Source of the DNA: Cordia subcordata | Lineage: Eukaryota > Streptophyta > Magnoliopsida > Boraginales > Cordiaceae | NCBI GenBank assembly: GCA_028554755.1 | Contig: JAPTOF010000003.1 | Coordinates: 21,202,501-21,266,500, forward strand | Reading direction: 5' to 3' | DNA: 64,000 bases | In this document: positions 23,284 through 34,884 of the stretch, piece by piece | Numbering within the stretch: position 1 is the stretch's first letter | Layout: each line of letters starts with the position of its first letter | Position numbers and translations under genes: made by a program | The notes under the pieces: model-generated | Seen by the model: only the letters and a program-made list of their open reading frames with translations | Databases searched by the model: none | What the model was told of the DNA's origin: nothing

Positions 23284-24021
23284 TTAGATTTTGTTTTCTA
23301 GTTTATGTTGAGTGTATGGTTTTAGCCATGGAAAACAGAAGCAGCCAAAAACTTTTAGAATTGAATAGTCAGGTTGTTGATGATAAAGCAAGGTATAGGG
23401 GTTATTATGGTTTAGAATAGGGGTAGGGATTCTGTTTATCAAATAATTTGCATAGGCCAGGGCTTCAAGCCAATATTGAGAGGGTAGAGAAGCTTGATTA
23501 AGCAAGGAAAGAGTTGTCTCTAGCAAGTGCCTGTGCTTTCTCTCAGCTCTCCCTTTTTGTTAGGAAGTATAAGGGTTGGAAGTTTGGTGTATGGTACCTT
23601 GATTTTGGAACATTGTGTTGAATTTGTGGTAGACAAACTTTGTTCCATTGTCAGATCTAAAAATTTTAATGGTTGTGTTAAACTGAGTTCGAACCATAGA
23701 ATTAAAACTCATAAACACATAATAAGTTTCAGACTTATATTTAAGAGGGTAAATCCAACAATATCTAGAATAGTCATCCATTAAAAGAAGATAGTATTTG
23801 TATCCCATACAAGAGGTAATTGGGGCAGGCCCCCGTAAATCTGCATGAATCAAATGAAAAGGGGCTGGGGATATAGTTTGGGAATTAGGAAAAGGGAGTT
23901 TATGGGATTTAGAAACTGCACAAGATGCACACTGTAAAATAGCAGAATTACAAGGAAAGCCTATAGTACTAGACAGGAATGTAAAATAGCTGAAGCAGGG
24001 TGACCAAGTCTGGCATGCCAT
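23284..24021 (-). pseudogene. Copia 1 integrase, broken
   Basis: The zinc-binding part (CASCAVSKSHKLPF) and the catalytic core are visible: HADLRGP with the first Asp, FRSDNGTKF with the second Asp, and after a stop at ~23558 GRAERKHRHLLETTL with the Glu. A frameshift near 24000 separates it from the protease and GAG-pre-integrase part. YWLEALAYANYLINR follows. The enzyme would insert the cDNA; here it is dead. Confidence 0.85.
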
Positions 24022-24539
24022 AGCTTTGCATCACGTTGCTGAGAAGTGGAACTAAGACACTGAGGACTGAAATGAGTAGCTGCAGCAGACACTGAGATGT
24101 GATCTCCTGGAGGTCTCTTTGTGTTGGAGTTGAAAGGAAAGGAAGGGAAAGAGTATAGTCCATGCTCACAGGGGGCCTGGAACAGGACCTTGCTGGTAGC
24201 ATTGTCCACTATAGTAACCTCCTTGGAGTTAAAAACAAGAGTGCAAGCATTATCTTTAGCCAATTGATGAACAGATAAGAGATTTAATGATATAGACGGA
24301 ACATGAAGGAGATTAGTTAGAAGGAATACAGAGGAAGAAGTAAAGAGTATACCAGTCCCTGTATGTTGGATAGGCAACGATTGACCATTGCCAACAGCTA
24401 CAGTATCATTGCCTTGATAAAGCTGAGCATTAGTGAAATGTTGGAGATTTGGTGTGACATTTGTAGCAGAAGCAGTAGAATTACCTCCCATTTGAGCAGC
24501 CATGGCCTGCTTGCCTTGTTTAGGATTAGCATAATTCAT
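23961..24539 (-). pseudogene. Copia 1 protease and GAG-pre-integrase region
   Basis: Reads NVTPNLQHFTNAQLYQG and VGNGQSLPI, typical of the segment after the protease active site, and later LWHARLGHPAS. The expected Asp-Ser/Thr-Gly-Ala site is degraded to TASAT with the Asp missing, so the protease is probably inactive. Confidence 0.75.
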
Positions 24540-24557
24540 ATCATTAAAACTATCCCA

Positions 24558-26031
24558 TCACTCATTTGCAGAGTGATTGAATTTCCCACAAATATGACAC
24601 TGGACCTTGGGAAAAGATTGAGAAGAGCCTTGACCCTGGGAATTCTGGAAATACTGAGGGAATCCTTGATTATTTGGAGGTTGGGGGCTTGTTGCTTGAG
24701 TAGGATAGGGGCCTAGAACACCAGGGGAAGTGAAATTGGTTCTGCCAGGTTGTGTTTTGCCACCTCTTCCTCTGAAACCTCTGCCTTTTGCACCTCTGCC
24801 TCTGAAAAAGGCACTGACAGTAGCAGTTGATTTAGCTTGAAGAGCTGTGTGAGTTTCTTGAGAGGCAGAATTGGGATTGAGAGAGACAGTCTGAAGAAGA
24901 AGATTCTCAGAAATAAGAAGGCTGCTCAATTCAGACACAGAAATAGGTGTAGACCAAGTCCTGATGGAGGCTATGAAGGCATCAAATTGAGGTGAAAGTC
25001 CTTTAAGAATGTAGAGGATCAAATCTTCTGGATCAACATAAACTGAGGCAGCAGTCAACCCATCAGTAATTGTTTTGACTTGATCAAGGTATGTGATGTC
25101 TACTTTCGAGTGCAAGCTTTAAAAGACCCGCAAGCGTACGGATCGTGCAATATAGTGTGTACGAGTGTAGGTGTCGAACCACAGGGAGGCTTGAATAATG
25201 TGAATGAATTCTCTGCTTGGTGTTCTAAAAAACTAAAAAGAAAGATCTAAACTAGGTGTACTTCTTCTTATGGAGGTTTGGATTGTCGGGAGCTCTATGT
25301 AAATGAAATAAAACTAAACTACAAACAAATGGAGACACAAGTTAATTAAGAGGAAACTAACAATTGAAAAGGAATTAGGGTGACTTTGACTTATGAATGG
25401 GTAACTCTATACTCAAATGCTATGGGATTAAGGGATGATGGCTAACTGTTATAAGTGCTCTTAACTAGGTTGCTAGTTAATGTCCTGATTTCCCCCTAGG
25501 ACTCGGTGCGGGTCTGTCCCTAGGCGGCGCCTCCTAGAGCTACGGCGTGGTCCTTATGACCTAGGGCCTCAAGATTGACTAACTAACTTCCTAGGTGGCT
25601 TAGAATGAACCTACCTTAGTACCTAAACCGTTGGTGGGTTTAAAGCCAAGACCTAGTGTTGCTAAGGTCGACTAAATCTATCCCAAACCTATTGGCTGGA
25701 TTTAAAGCCAAAGGAGACTCGACCTAGACTAGCCCTAAATTATGCTTCGTCATTCTAAAGTCACTACAAGATTTCACTTGCTAGCGCACTCATAAATATG
25801 TGATATTGAAGCTATGCTTGTTACTAGGCATGCAAATATGCATATAGACATGAATAAAAGCATTACCCACTTCATAGCATCCATATATAAACACATAGAC
25901 ATGATTATAACATGGATTAGATGTGTTTAATAACAAACAAACTTCAACTTATATACATGTTACTCATATAGGCATTTTATCAAACACTTAGACATGAATG
26001 AAAGAACACCCATTTAACCAAGACAAATCAA

Positions 26032-26065
<34 letters not shown>

Positions 26066-27527
26066 GCCATCGTATCCCATATCATAAGAGTATATCATCA
26101 ACCCATTACATAAGTTTAATCACCCTATACAAGCCTACTCAAACATAATGGAAAATAGAATGAAAGAGAGGTAAGGAAGCTTCCCCTTCATCCTAGCGAA
26201 TCTTGTACGCGACTTTTGAATAGCCTTGATTCCAAAAGAATGTTGAATCCTCCCAATCAAGCTTGGTTTTTGATGAAAAATGTGTGAAGAGGGTGTGTGG
26301 GCGGCTTTTGGTGGATTTTAGGTTTAGAAAAATGGGTGTTTGATTTGGGCGTTGTTCCCTTTAAAAAAGGGCTGAAAAGTGGCTTAAATAGAGTCATAAC
26401 GCCAAACCGCCCAGCCGGTCGACCGGCTTTGGGCCTAAGTCGTCCGGCCAAAATTGGCCCAGGTTCTGATCCGACCGGCTTTGGGCCTAAGTCGTCCGGC
26501 CAAAATTGGCCCAGGTTCTGATCCGGCCGGTCGATTTAGCCGGTCGCTAGGTCGACCGTCCTTGACAGGAGGTCAACTGGTATTGACAGTAAAATGTCCA
26601 TATCTTCTTCGTTTTAGCTCCGATTCGCGCAGCGTTTTTTTCTATGGCTTTGTATCGTCGTGGGGGATCTCCTAAGCCATATTTTTGCACCCTAAAATGT
26701 ATCCAAAATTTTTCCATGTCCTTTTTAGGTTGTAAGATCCGAATTTGCCTCACGTTGCGCTCAGTTACGCCTCGGTCGCTCATTCCGTCCGACCACTTTC
26801 AAAAGCACTTTTCTTCATTCCTTTGCGTCCAAAACACCCTTGGCTTTGTTCTAAACTTCATTCACCCTCAATTAAGCTCCAATTATCTTCCCAAATCACA
26901 CCTTAAACAAGCAACAAACGTACATTAGTGTAGCATTTAAGTCTTAACTTCAACTATGAATGTGTAGACCCTAATATGCACAAGTATGACCTAAATGCTA
27001 TACTAATACCTTAAATGAAGCTCAAAACACCTCAAAACAAGTATATACATGCAATATATAAACACACAAATCACAACTCATCAGTATGCCTGCATGGTTT
27101 GGGAGCCCTTATGAAGGTTGTGTAACTGCAGTTTAAGATGTTGAGTGTGTGCTTTGCTCAAATTGTTGTATCTGAGAGCTAAAGCTCTCCAGATTTCCAC
27201 AGCAGATGTAATTTGACACACTTGAGAAAACTCCTCAGAAGATATAGAGGCATAAAGACAGGTTCTTAGATGCTTGTCAGTGGTAAACCAAGTAGTAAAT
27301 TCTGGATTAACAGAAGCAGAGCCATCAGGTTGAGTTAGAACCCTAGAAGGACATGATTGAACTCTAGTAATGTGGTCCAAAAGATCATTAGCAGAAAAAA
27401 TTGCCTCCATTTGAGATTTTCACTGGAAATAGTTAGTGTTGTTCAACTTAATGTGCACAAGAGAACTTAGGTTCTGCATGAGAACCTTCAAACCAGAATT
27501 CAAAGCAAGATCTGAAGGTAAAGCCAT
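24558..27527 (-). pseudogene. Copia 1 gag, split by a solo LTR
   Basis: The likely start is ATG at 27527-27525. Codons run to a TGA at 27420-27422 where Trp is expected (NYFQ-stop-KSQ). The frame resumes as MEAIFSANDLL and reaches HKGSQTMQAY at ~27089. The solo LTR (25094-27083) intervenes, then LDQVKTITDGL continues to 24558. The zinc knuckle CHICGKFNHSANE ends in a TGA exactly where its last Cys (CX2CX4HX4C) should be. Gag packages element RNA; this copy cannot. Confidence 0.85.
25094..27083. mobile_element. Solo LTR, family S, copy 1 (1990 bp)
   Basis: Starts TGATG, ends CATCA, and is flanked by GTATG on both sides (25089-25093, 27084-27088). Removing it and one GTATG rejoins gag as MQAY-LDQVKT in frame, which proves the boundaries. 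It carries CCCGCAAGCGTACGG near its left end and a (TA)n run near 26037-26060. No coding capacity. A related copy lies at 54444-56407. Length suggests a Gypsy-type LTR, but no internal region is available to confirm. Confidence 0.9.
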
Positions 27528-27677
27528 GGAGAAATAATGTGTGCGAAGATGTGATTCATAGTAAATTGAAGAATATTTGTGTTTTCATATGCGGAATAGT
27601 AATCAAGTGATGAAAAAGTGAAAGATTGAGAACAACAAATTATGGAAGCTGCTTGAAAAATTCTCCAGGACCTTTAT

Positions 27678-27691
27678 TGCTCTTGATACCA
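27678..27691 (-). promoter_or_regulatory. Primer binding site of Copia 1
   Basis: Minus-strand TGGTATCAAGAGCA lies directly after the 5' LTR and matches the initiator Met-tRNA 3' end. Confidence 0.85.
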
Positions 27692-27926
27692 TGAAGAAGA
27701 AGATATTTGGAAGGAAGACATTTGTCATTAATTAGAAAATGAGAACATACAGATGTTTATAGGAGTAACCAGTTGTGAGATATATAATAACTGTCTAACT
27801 GACACATGCTCTCCACTACCATGACTGACACAACTAATTGACACATGCTCTCCACTGCCATAATTGACACAACCAACTGTACAGCTACACTTTAAATAAT
27901 TAGTATTCTTCTAGTCTCTTCTATTA
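27692..27926 (-). repeat. 5' LTR of Copia 1
   Basis: 235 bp, pair of 21024-21258. It would hold the promoter of the element. Confidence 0.93.
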
Positions 27927-27931
27927 GTGTG

Positions 27932-28375
27932 GTTAGGTTTGGAATAGGAAGTCCCAAAAGAATAAAATAAAAGTAAAACAAAGAAAAAAAATTAATTTCT
28001 CTTGTATTTATAGAATCAAGCAAATAATCCAAAAGTGTGCCACAAGCGATATTCAAAATCCAAAAAGTGAACTATTAAAGACATGTCAAAAATAAATATT
28101 TTAAATCACATGGAAAAGGTAAATAAAAAAGCATTATATATATTACTAAAACAGTGCAAAAAATAATAATTGCAAAATATGAAATTAATGCAAGGCATTA
28201 ACAAAAATCATCAAGGCTCAAACATGTTGATTGGAAAGAAAACAAGATAATTATACCCTTTGGCTATGTCAATTTTTTTTTTAAAAAAAAGATAGAAAAA
28301 ACAATTGAGAAACAGAGGAGCTCTTGCATGATAAGTAAATAAATAAATGCTTCAAAAATCTCCAATTTATGAGTT
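27932..28375. repeat. Spacer repeat R, continuing after the Copia insertion
   Basis: Resumes the interrupted flank (GGTTAGGTTTGGAATAGG) and matches 16985-17440. Confidence 0.65.
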
Positions 28376-28379
28376 CCAA

Positions 28380-28570
28380 AATCAAATCCTCCTCTTTTTC
28401 TCCTCTCCTCATTCTCCTCCTCCTCATCATTCCCTCTTTCCTCTCTTTCCTTTTCTTCCCCATCTTCCTTCTTCTCCTCCTCCTTCTCTTTTCTTTCTTT
28501 CTCTCTTCTCCTCCTTTTTCTTCTCATCATCATTCCCTTTGCCTTCTCTCTCTCCTTTTCCTCATCCTAA
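28380..28570 (+). repeat. Polypyrimidine tract P6
   Basis: About 190 C/T bases; left flank ATCTCCAATTTATGAGTTCC, right flank ending GGTTAAGTTGGGAATGGAGG. Closest in flank to P10. Confidence 0.82.
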
Positions 28571-28974
28571 CCTCAAAGATCCGATGAGGCGCAGGATGGT
28601 TAAGTTGGGAATGGAGGATTCCTAAAGAGAATAAAATAGAATAAAATAAAATAAAAGAAATAAAATTCTCTAGCATTTGTGGAATTAAACCAATAATCCA
28701 AACAAACCATTACTAAACCTAAAACATATTTGAAATAGAAAATTAATGTTTACAGAAAGCCATAATACTAAAAAGACCAACATCAATACTAGAGACAAAT
28801 TAAAAGTCCAAATAATGATTTTATCAGTAAATGATTATACGAGTAATGACTCTAAAATCAAGTACTTCAAATTATTTATGCGCATGTGTAAAATAGAATT
28901 CCTTAGAACTTTTTGTATAATAGTAAATAAAGGAAATGCTCCGAAGATCTCTAATTTAAGATTTCTAAGATCAA

Positions 28975-29135
28975 ATTTTCTTCTTTGTCTCCTCTCTCCA
29001 ACTCCTCTTTCTTGTCTCTCTCTCTTTCTTCTCTTGTTCCTTCTCTTCCGTTTTATCCTTCGCCTTCTCCCACTTTTCCTTTCTTGCTCTCCCCTCCTTT
29101 TCTCCTCTTTCTCCTCCCTTGCTCTCTCTATCTCG
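28975..29135 (+). repeat. Polypyrimidine tract P7 (short)
   Basis: About 160 C/T-rich bases, flank GATCTCTAATTTAAGATTTC and right flank GGATTCTAGGAAGGGTGGGG. The most decayed member. Confidence 0.7.
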
Positions 29136-29159
29136 TAGGATTCTAGGAAGGGTGGGGCA

Positions 29160-29290
29160 ACTAGGAACAGATTGTGTCCTTGTTTGTTGAGTATCCTCTC
29201 TAAAATTGTTTGATTCGACTTATTCTAACTCTTGTATTGACACTGACTTAGTCATTGATGAATTTGAAAGAATAAAAAGGGTTATAGAGG
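29160..29290 (+). pseudogene. hAT transposase C-terminal remnant, truncated
   Basis: Matches 60985-61225 at the end of copy B; residual codons read DLVIDEFERIKRV, with stops before. Only a trace of the hAT dimerisation region. Confidence 0.35.
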
Positions 29291-30100
29291 ACTGTGATAT
29301 TCGTCACGTTAAAGGGAAGGATTTTTGGCCCTTGAATGCTTGCCAAATTCTTGGCTAAAGGCTATTATTATTTTTATTTATTAAAGGCTTGGATATATGC
29401 CACTTTGGTTTTTGCAATTTTTTTTCATATGTTCATTAAATGTAATATTAATTTGTGAATTTATGATTGAGATTTTGGGTCAAAAATTCAATTTTTTCTT
29501 ATTATGCTAATTTTGTGGGTACCTAGTTCTGGTGCTCATGATTCAGTCTGAAAATTATTATTTTTGTTAACCCAAGATCATAACGTATCAAAAAGAAATA
29601 AACTAAAGGATCCTGGGCACTGATAGTGCCTTACCAAGAATTAGGTATTGGGTAATTTTTAATGTATGTGTATAAATGTATATTCGGTCATGATCGTGTA
29701 TTCAGTACTTTGATATTACCGTGTTTTAAGGTCATGTTTTCTAGTATTGATTTTTATGTTAAATGCATGTGATACTTTGGTTATGTAATCATGAGCGTTA
29801 AAGATGTACTTATTATTTTGGCATAATTTTTTTAAATTATCAAGACATTGTTGCTATCGTTAAAGTACTATTGTGGTGCTTATTTTAAGTGCTACAAATT
29901 TACAGAAATTTTGGATAAATATTTATACTTGTTTCAAGTTTTGGTACAATTAATTTTCCAAGAATATCTAATGTTCTCAAATTAATCGATTGAAGCAATA
30001 TGCCGCCAAAGTAGCCTCTTTCGTGTAAATCAATTTATTTTAGGACATAAAGATGGTTGTGTGCATATAATTAATGCGGATATTTAATCGGCCCAAAGGA
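29291..30100. other. AT-rich spacer before Copia 3
   Basis: No credible gene. Its last part (from ~29900) may be a badly decayed 5' region of Copia 3, but I found no 5' LTR. Confidence 0.45.
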
Positions 30101-30158
30101 AGTGACAATTATTAGGTTCCATGTGAACAATATGTAGGTCCAAAGAAAGGCATATTGT

Positions 30159-30482
30159 TTGACAGGATTTATTGTAATATTTAATTACTACACCAATAGT
30201 ACCACTTACAAGTTAATATTTCTATCCAAAGACAATATGATCATGGAGCATGAAATTCTAGATACTTTTAGGGGCACTATGTTCGAAAGGGATAAAGAAA
30301 TTAAAGGGAGTCCAATGCAAAAGAAACTTCAAAAGAAACAAGATATGGAATTCGACTCTTACTTTTGTAAGAAATTTGGACACATAAAGAAAGATTGTAC
30401 CAAATGCTATGCTTGGCTTAAAAAAAAAGGTATGCGTCTCACTTTGGTTTGTTTTGAGGTTAATTTAGCTTTGATTCTTTGA
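30159..30482 (+). pseudogene. Copia 3 gag C-terminal part
   Basis: The frame reads GTMFERDKEI and later FCKKFGHIKKDC, a CCHC zinc knuckle whose first Cys is replaced. CYAWLKKKG follows, as in plant Copia gag. Start and upstream gag are lost. Confidence 0.75.
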
Positions 30483-30489
30483 CATACTT

Positions 30490-30620
30490 AGTGGGTAGAT
30501 TTTGGTGCTACAACTCATTTAAGTGTATCTATTCAAGGTTGTCTAAATTGCCGAAAGCCAAAAGATGATGAAAAGATTCATCTACGTGGGCGATGACAAA
30601 TTAGTAAAAGTTGAGGCTAT
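30490..30620 (+). pseudogene. Copia 3 protease remnant
   Basis: WVDFGATTHLSVSIQGC corresponds to the aspartic protease site with Ser changed to Phe (D-F-G-A). A frameshift follows near 30570. Confidence 0.65.
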
Positions 30621-30899
30621 AAGTTTTTTTTTTTTTTTGGGTTATTGTTAAAGACTATGCATTATTTGAATATGAAAGAGACATGTTGTATCATCTTTTG
30701 GATGTATTTGGTTCCTATTTCCGTTTTGGACAAATTTGGATATTCTTGTTCATTTGAAATAGTCAGGTAAGTCTTTTTCTCAATTCAAATATTGTGGTTC
30801 CAATATTTTCATATTTGGTGATAACCTTAATAAAGTTGCCTCATTTAAAGAAACCTTTCATGTGAACTCATGAGGTGTAAAGCTTAAATTAACCAATCA

Positions 30900-31385
30900 A
30901 AATTCTACTTTACTCCAGCACAAATGTTTAGATCATATATCTAAACAAACAATTAGGAAATTTGTGTCAGATAGAATTCTTGATCCCCTTGATTTATTAG
31001 ACCTTCAAGTGCATGTTGAGTTCATTAAGGGGAAATTGACAAACAAAAGGAGATTGGGTGCCAACAGGTATTCAAACATCTTAGAACTAATAAATATGGA
31101 TATTTGTGGCCATACCGCATGGTTTCATGGAATGGTCAATAATACTTTATTACGTTCATAGATGATTTCTCACGTCATGGCTACCTATATCTCGTACGTG
31201 AGAAGTCTCACGCTATTGGACGTGATTACAAGAATTCATTTAGGGGCAGTTTACATCCTTAGTATAGAAATCCAACTAAAGTAGCAGCTAGAACCCCTTA
31301 TGAACTATGGACAGGCAAGAAGCTAGTATACGTTGGCATTATCCAGTTGAAGCAAGGCCTAATAGGCCAAATGAAAAGAAACTAG
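30900..31385 (+). pseudogene. Copia 3 integrase remnant
   Basis: LDHISKQTIRKFVSDRILDP (GAG-pre-integrase), then HVEFIKGKLTNKRRLGANR, NILELINMDICG with the first catalytic Asp, and FIDDFSRHGYLYLV. Part of the core after this is deleted: sequence jumps to TPYELWTGKK at ~31295. Stops and shifts are present. Confidence 0.8.
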
Positions 31386-31387
31386 AC

Positions 31388-31860
31388 TCAGGAACAATTA
31401 GCTGGTATTTTGTTAGGTACTCTAATAGATTTAGGGGGTATAAGCTTTATCAGTCCTTTTGAGATAAGAAACATTCGGTTCTTTGAGGATATTGAGTTTG
31501 GGGGGAGACACAAGGTTAGAGACATTGTCTTTGAAGGGGAGTTGGTTCTCTTCCTATTGTCATTGATGATGATCAAGCTTCTATTCCTATCGTTGTTCAA
31601 GAAGCAATACCAGAACCACAAGACAATGTTGAAAATCTCCCTAATTAAGGCCAACAGACTCTTTATAAGGACAAATTCAATAACCTCAAGAACAATTGCC
31701 ATTAAAGAAATCCATTCTCATTGGTATTACAAATTTCATCAAGTTGTCATCTCGTTTGGTTTTGGGATGAATGCGGTTGATGAATGTGTATGCTCAAGTT
31801 TGTATGCGTTTGGATATCGCGTATGTTGTTGGGATGTTAGGGAAATTTTTAATTAATTTG
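31388..31860 (+). pseudogene. Copia 3 pol linker with fused RNase H-side remnant
   Basis: The frame reads GTLIDLGGISF and RFFEDIEFGGRHKVRDIVF, the usual post-integrase linker. From ~31720 it jumps to the region before RNase H (VCMRLDIAYVVGML-like residues in another frame), so the reverse transcriptase core is absent. Confidence 0.7.
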
Positions 31861-32450
31861 GGAATGGATCATTAGATAGCAGTCACAAGGGTAATGTTGT
31901 ATCTACAGAGAACAAAACATTACATGCTTACATAAAAGAAGTCGGATAAGTTAGAGATCATTAGAAATTTTGACTCTGACTGCTCTGGATACCAACACAA
32001 TCATAGATCCACTTGAGGTTACATCTATCTATCTATCTAATTAGAGGAGCTATTATCTAGAAAAGTGCTAAGTAGACACTTTTAGCTTTCTCTATCATGG
32101 CAACTGAGTTTATAGCATGTAATAAGGCATCAAACCATGGAATATGGCTGCGGAATTTTGTCACAAGCCTGCGAAATTATGGATGGAATTGAAAGATCAC
32201 TTTAGTTATTTTGTGACAATAAGTAGGTAGTCCTATATTCCAACAATAACAAGAGCTCAACGAAGTCGAAGGATGTTGACTTCAAGTTACTAGTTGTTAA
32301 AGAAAGAGTTTCGAGTGGTTAGGTGTCTATAGAGCATATTAGGAAAGACTCCATGATTGCGGATTCGCTTACGAAGGCATTATCACCCAAGGTCTTTCTC
32401 AAGCATGTTGCTTGTACCAATGTTATGATTTTGATGATTTACTGATTTAG
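31861..32450 (+). pseudogene. Copia 3 RNase H remnant
   Basis: Scattered frames match a Copia RNase H: DSDCSGYQ-like near 31975, ACNKASNHGIWLRNF near 32118 and IEHIRKDSMIADSLTKAL near 32333. All are separated by frameshifts. Confidence 0.7.
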
Positions 32451-32650
32451 TGGGAGTTTGTATTTATTTGATTATTTATTTTGAGCACATTTTTAGCTAT
32501 AGATATTTTCTGTAGAAATAAGGAATAAAGAATTCAGTTGATTACTTTGATTTGATTTTATTGTGATCTCATAAGGAATAAAGTTGGACCAGTTGGAAAT
32601 AGGAATGTTTAGATCACTGTGCATGTAATTTCCATGCTACACATTCATAC

Positions 32651-32876
32651 TGATGAAATGTATAATAGAGATGAAACATAAGATATTTTCATTCCTCTAA
32701 AGTGAGTACAAGTACATCTATTTATAGATTTCAGTTACAATAGAACCTTCTAGATACTTAAATAACTAACTTGCACATGTGCTTTATAACTAACTTGTTA
32801 ACTGCCAGCTGTACTGCCTAACTAACTTCTTTAGTGACAGTCCAGTACATTCTAAATTGCATCAGATATGGTAACA
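32651..32876 (-). repeat. 3' LTR of Copia 2
   Basis: 226 bp; preceded on the minus strand by the polypurine tract GCTTGAGAGGGGA (32877-32889). Confidence 0.92.
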
Positions 32877-32975
32877 TCCCCTCTCAAGCTGAGACTGGGT
32901 AACTAGTGGCAGCTTGGATTTGAGATAGTGAAACTGAGCAGTTGAAAGAGATTTTGTGAAAAGATCTGCCACCTG

Positions 32976-33515
32976 TTATGTAGAAGGAAAATAAGAAATT
33001 AGTAACTTCCCTGCCACCACTTGTTCCCTAACATAGTGGTAATCCAATTCAATGTGTTTAGTCCTGCCATGGAAAACTAGATTAGAAGCCAGTGCTATGG
33101 CCGAGAGATTATCACAGGCCAAAGTAGGAGATTGAATTGAAATATGCAAAACCTTGAGAAGATAAGTAAGCCAAGTGAGATCAGCTGTAGTTTGAGCTAA
33201 TGCCCTGTACTCAGCCTCTATAGAACTTTTAGAAACAGTAGGCTGCTTCTTGGAACTCCAGGATATCATATTAGGCCCTAGAAAAGTGCAATAACCAGTC
33301 ACTGATCTTCTGTCTATAACATCACATGCCCAGTCACTATCTGGAAAGGAATGCAAAGTAAGTGAGCCAGGTCTAAACTGAAGTCCCTGAGTCAAAGTTC
33401 CTTTTATAAACCTTAGAATTCTCTTGAGTGCTTTGTAATCGTGGTCTGTTGGAGCATGCATCTTTTGAGAAACAACACTCACAACATATTGTAGATCAGG
33501 TCTAGTCATAGTCAT
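32976..33515 (-). pseudogene. Copia 2 RNase H
   Basis: An open run: [51 protein letters not shown] and CDNLSAIALASN carry the acidic catalytic residues of Copia RNase H. It is out of frame with the reverse transcriptase because of a one-base shift near 33530, plus a TAA in LQYM. Confidence 0.88.
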
Positions 33516-34218
33516 GTATTAAAGTGCTCCCACAAGACTTTCTAAACAAAGTAGGATTTGAAAAGGGTACAACAGCTACAGTATCCTTAGAATCATGTTT
33601 GGATGCTGCTGGAGTCACTGCAAGCTTACAAGTGGACAACCCTGCTTTCTCTAATAGATCTTTTGCATATTTATTTTGAGTCAATAGAAGCCCAGTAGAA
33701 TTTTCCTTGACTTTAATACCTAAAAAATAGGATAAAAGTCTAAGATATTTCATAGCAAAATGCAGCTGCATTTCTGAAATAAAAGACTGAATAGCAGCCT
33801 CACTACTCCCAGTTAGAATAATATCATCAACATATAATAAGAGAATTAGAATATGACTGGCAGAGGTATGCACAAAGAGAGAAGTATTTGCAGCTGTGTT
33901 ATAGAAACCCTTTGTTAATAGAAAAGAAGATAGTTTAGAATACCAGGCCCTTGGGGTTTGTTTAAGGCCATATAAAGACTTATGAATTCTGCAAACAAAT
34001 TCAGGATGAGCTTGATCAATGAATCCTGGAGGTTGAGTCATCAAAACTATCTCCTGTAAATCACCATACAGGAAAGCATTTGATACATCCATCTGATGTA
34101 ATGCCCAGCCATAATGTAAGGCCAAAGATAGAACAATTCTAATAGTCTGGGTCTTAACAACAGGGCTAAAAGTCTCTGAGTAATCAATACCCTGCTCTTG
34201 ATGAAACCCCTTAGCCAC
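33502..34218 (-). pseudogene. Copia 2 reverse transcriptase core
   Basis: [52 protein letters not shown] and the catalytic [11 protein letters not shown] are intact over ~239 codons. The usual MKDLG after the core reads MKYLR. The 5' part (34219-34600, with EATQYACWQKAMEEEYSAL) is in another frame after a shift near 34240. Confidence 0.9.
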
Positions 34219-34884
34219 AAGCCTAGCCTTAAACCTAGAGATACTCCCATCTGCATTTCTTTTTATTATGTTTGCGACCTACTGGTTGCTTGCCAGGAGG
34301 TAGAGAAACTAATGACCAAGTCGCCTGTGGTTGCAAAGCACTGTATTCTTCCTCCATTGCTTTCTGCCAACAAGCATACTGGGTAGCTTCCTTAAAGGTA
34401 GCAGGTTTAGTTTCTAAGGAAACAAGGGATACACTATGCAAATTGTATAGAGGAGGAGGTAAGGAACCAGTTTTACTCCTAGTCAACATAGGATGTGTGT
34501 TGACTGGAACAGAATCAGATAGAGGAGATGACTGTGTAGATGAAGAAGCAGCAAATTGATGATGAGTATGGACAAAGCTAGATCCACTGTCATCAACCAT
34601 TGTGATGGGAGATGAGTTGGGACCAGAAGATATAGGTGAAAAGGGAGAATATCTGAAGATTGTGGAGTTAAATGATGCTCAATGCTAGGAATAAATGCAG
34701 GCATAACAGATGCAGGAATTTGAGACACAGAAGCAGGTTGATCATTGAGTGTGTCTAAATCTGGTGAGACTGCAGAAGGATTTCTATTGTGAAAAGAAGC
34801 TAAAAACTGGGAAATAGAGTGAGGAGGAAAAGTGGATGATACAAAAGGAAAGGTAGTTTCAACAAATTTCACAAGTCTAAACAT
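34219..34884 (-). pseudogene. Copia 2 integrase-RT linker and RT start
   Basis: Ser/Pro-rich linker with NTHPMLTRSKTGS, then the start of the reverse transcriptase ([26 protein letters not shown]). At least two frameshifts. Confidence 0.75.

Larger units (their letters stand above)
21024..27926 (-). mobile_element. Ty1/copia LTR retrotransposon 1, minus strand, with nested solo LTR
   Basis: Two 235-bp LTRs (21024-21258, 27692-27926) bound the element and the flanks share a 5-bp target duplication GTGTG (21019-21023, 27927-27931). On the minus strand the order is LTR, Met-tRNA primer site, gag, protease, integrase, reverse transcriptase, RNase H, polypurine tract, LTR, which is diagnostic of Copia. 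The LTRs differ at about ten positions by eye, so the insertion is not very recent. Stops and frameshifts break every gene. The minus-strand LTR starts TA rather than TG. It sits in the right flank of polypyrimidine tract P5. Confidence 0.95.
2955..29290. repeat. Segmental duplication, copy A
   Basis: From about 2955 the sequence matches that from about 40775 in the same order and orientation, down to the debris at 29.16-29.29 kb that matches 60.98-61.2 kb. Shared landmarks include the block around 3060-3150 (40.86-40.96 kb), the hAT-type insertion at 7802-8435 (44173-44830), the leader at 9.85-10.25 kb (45.96-46.45 kb), the ~95-bp repeats, the exon-like modules and the polypyrimidine tracts. 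Later insertions interrupt both copies. Boundaries were judged by eye, to about 30 bp at the left and less precisely at the right. Confidence 0.85.

Noticed and set aside
26257..26928. Several 60-94 codon frames
   Set aside because: All lie in the solo LTR, overlap on both strands and are not conserved in the second LTR copy.
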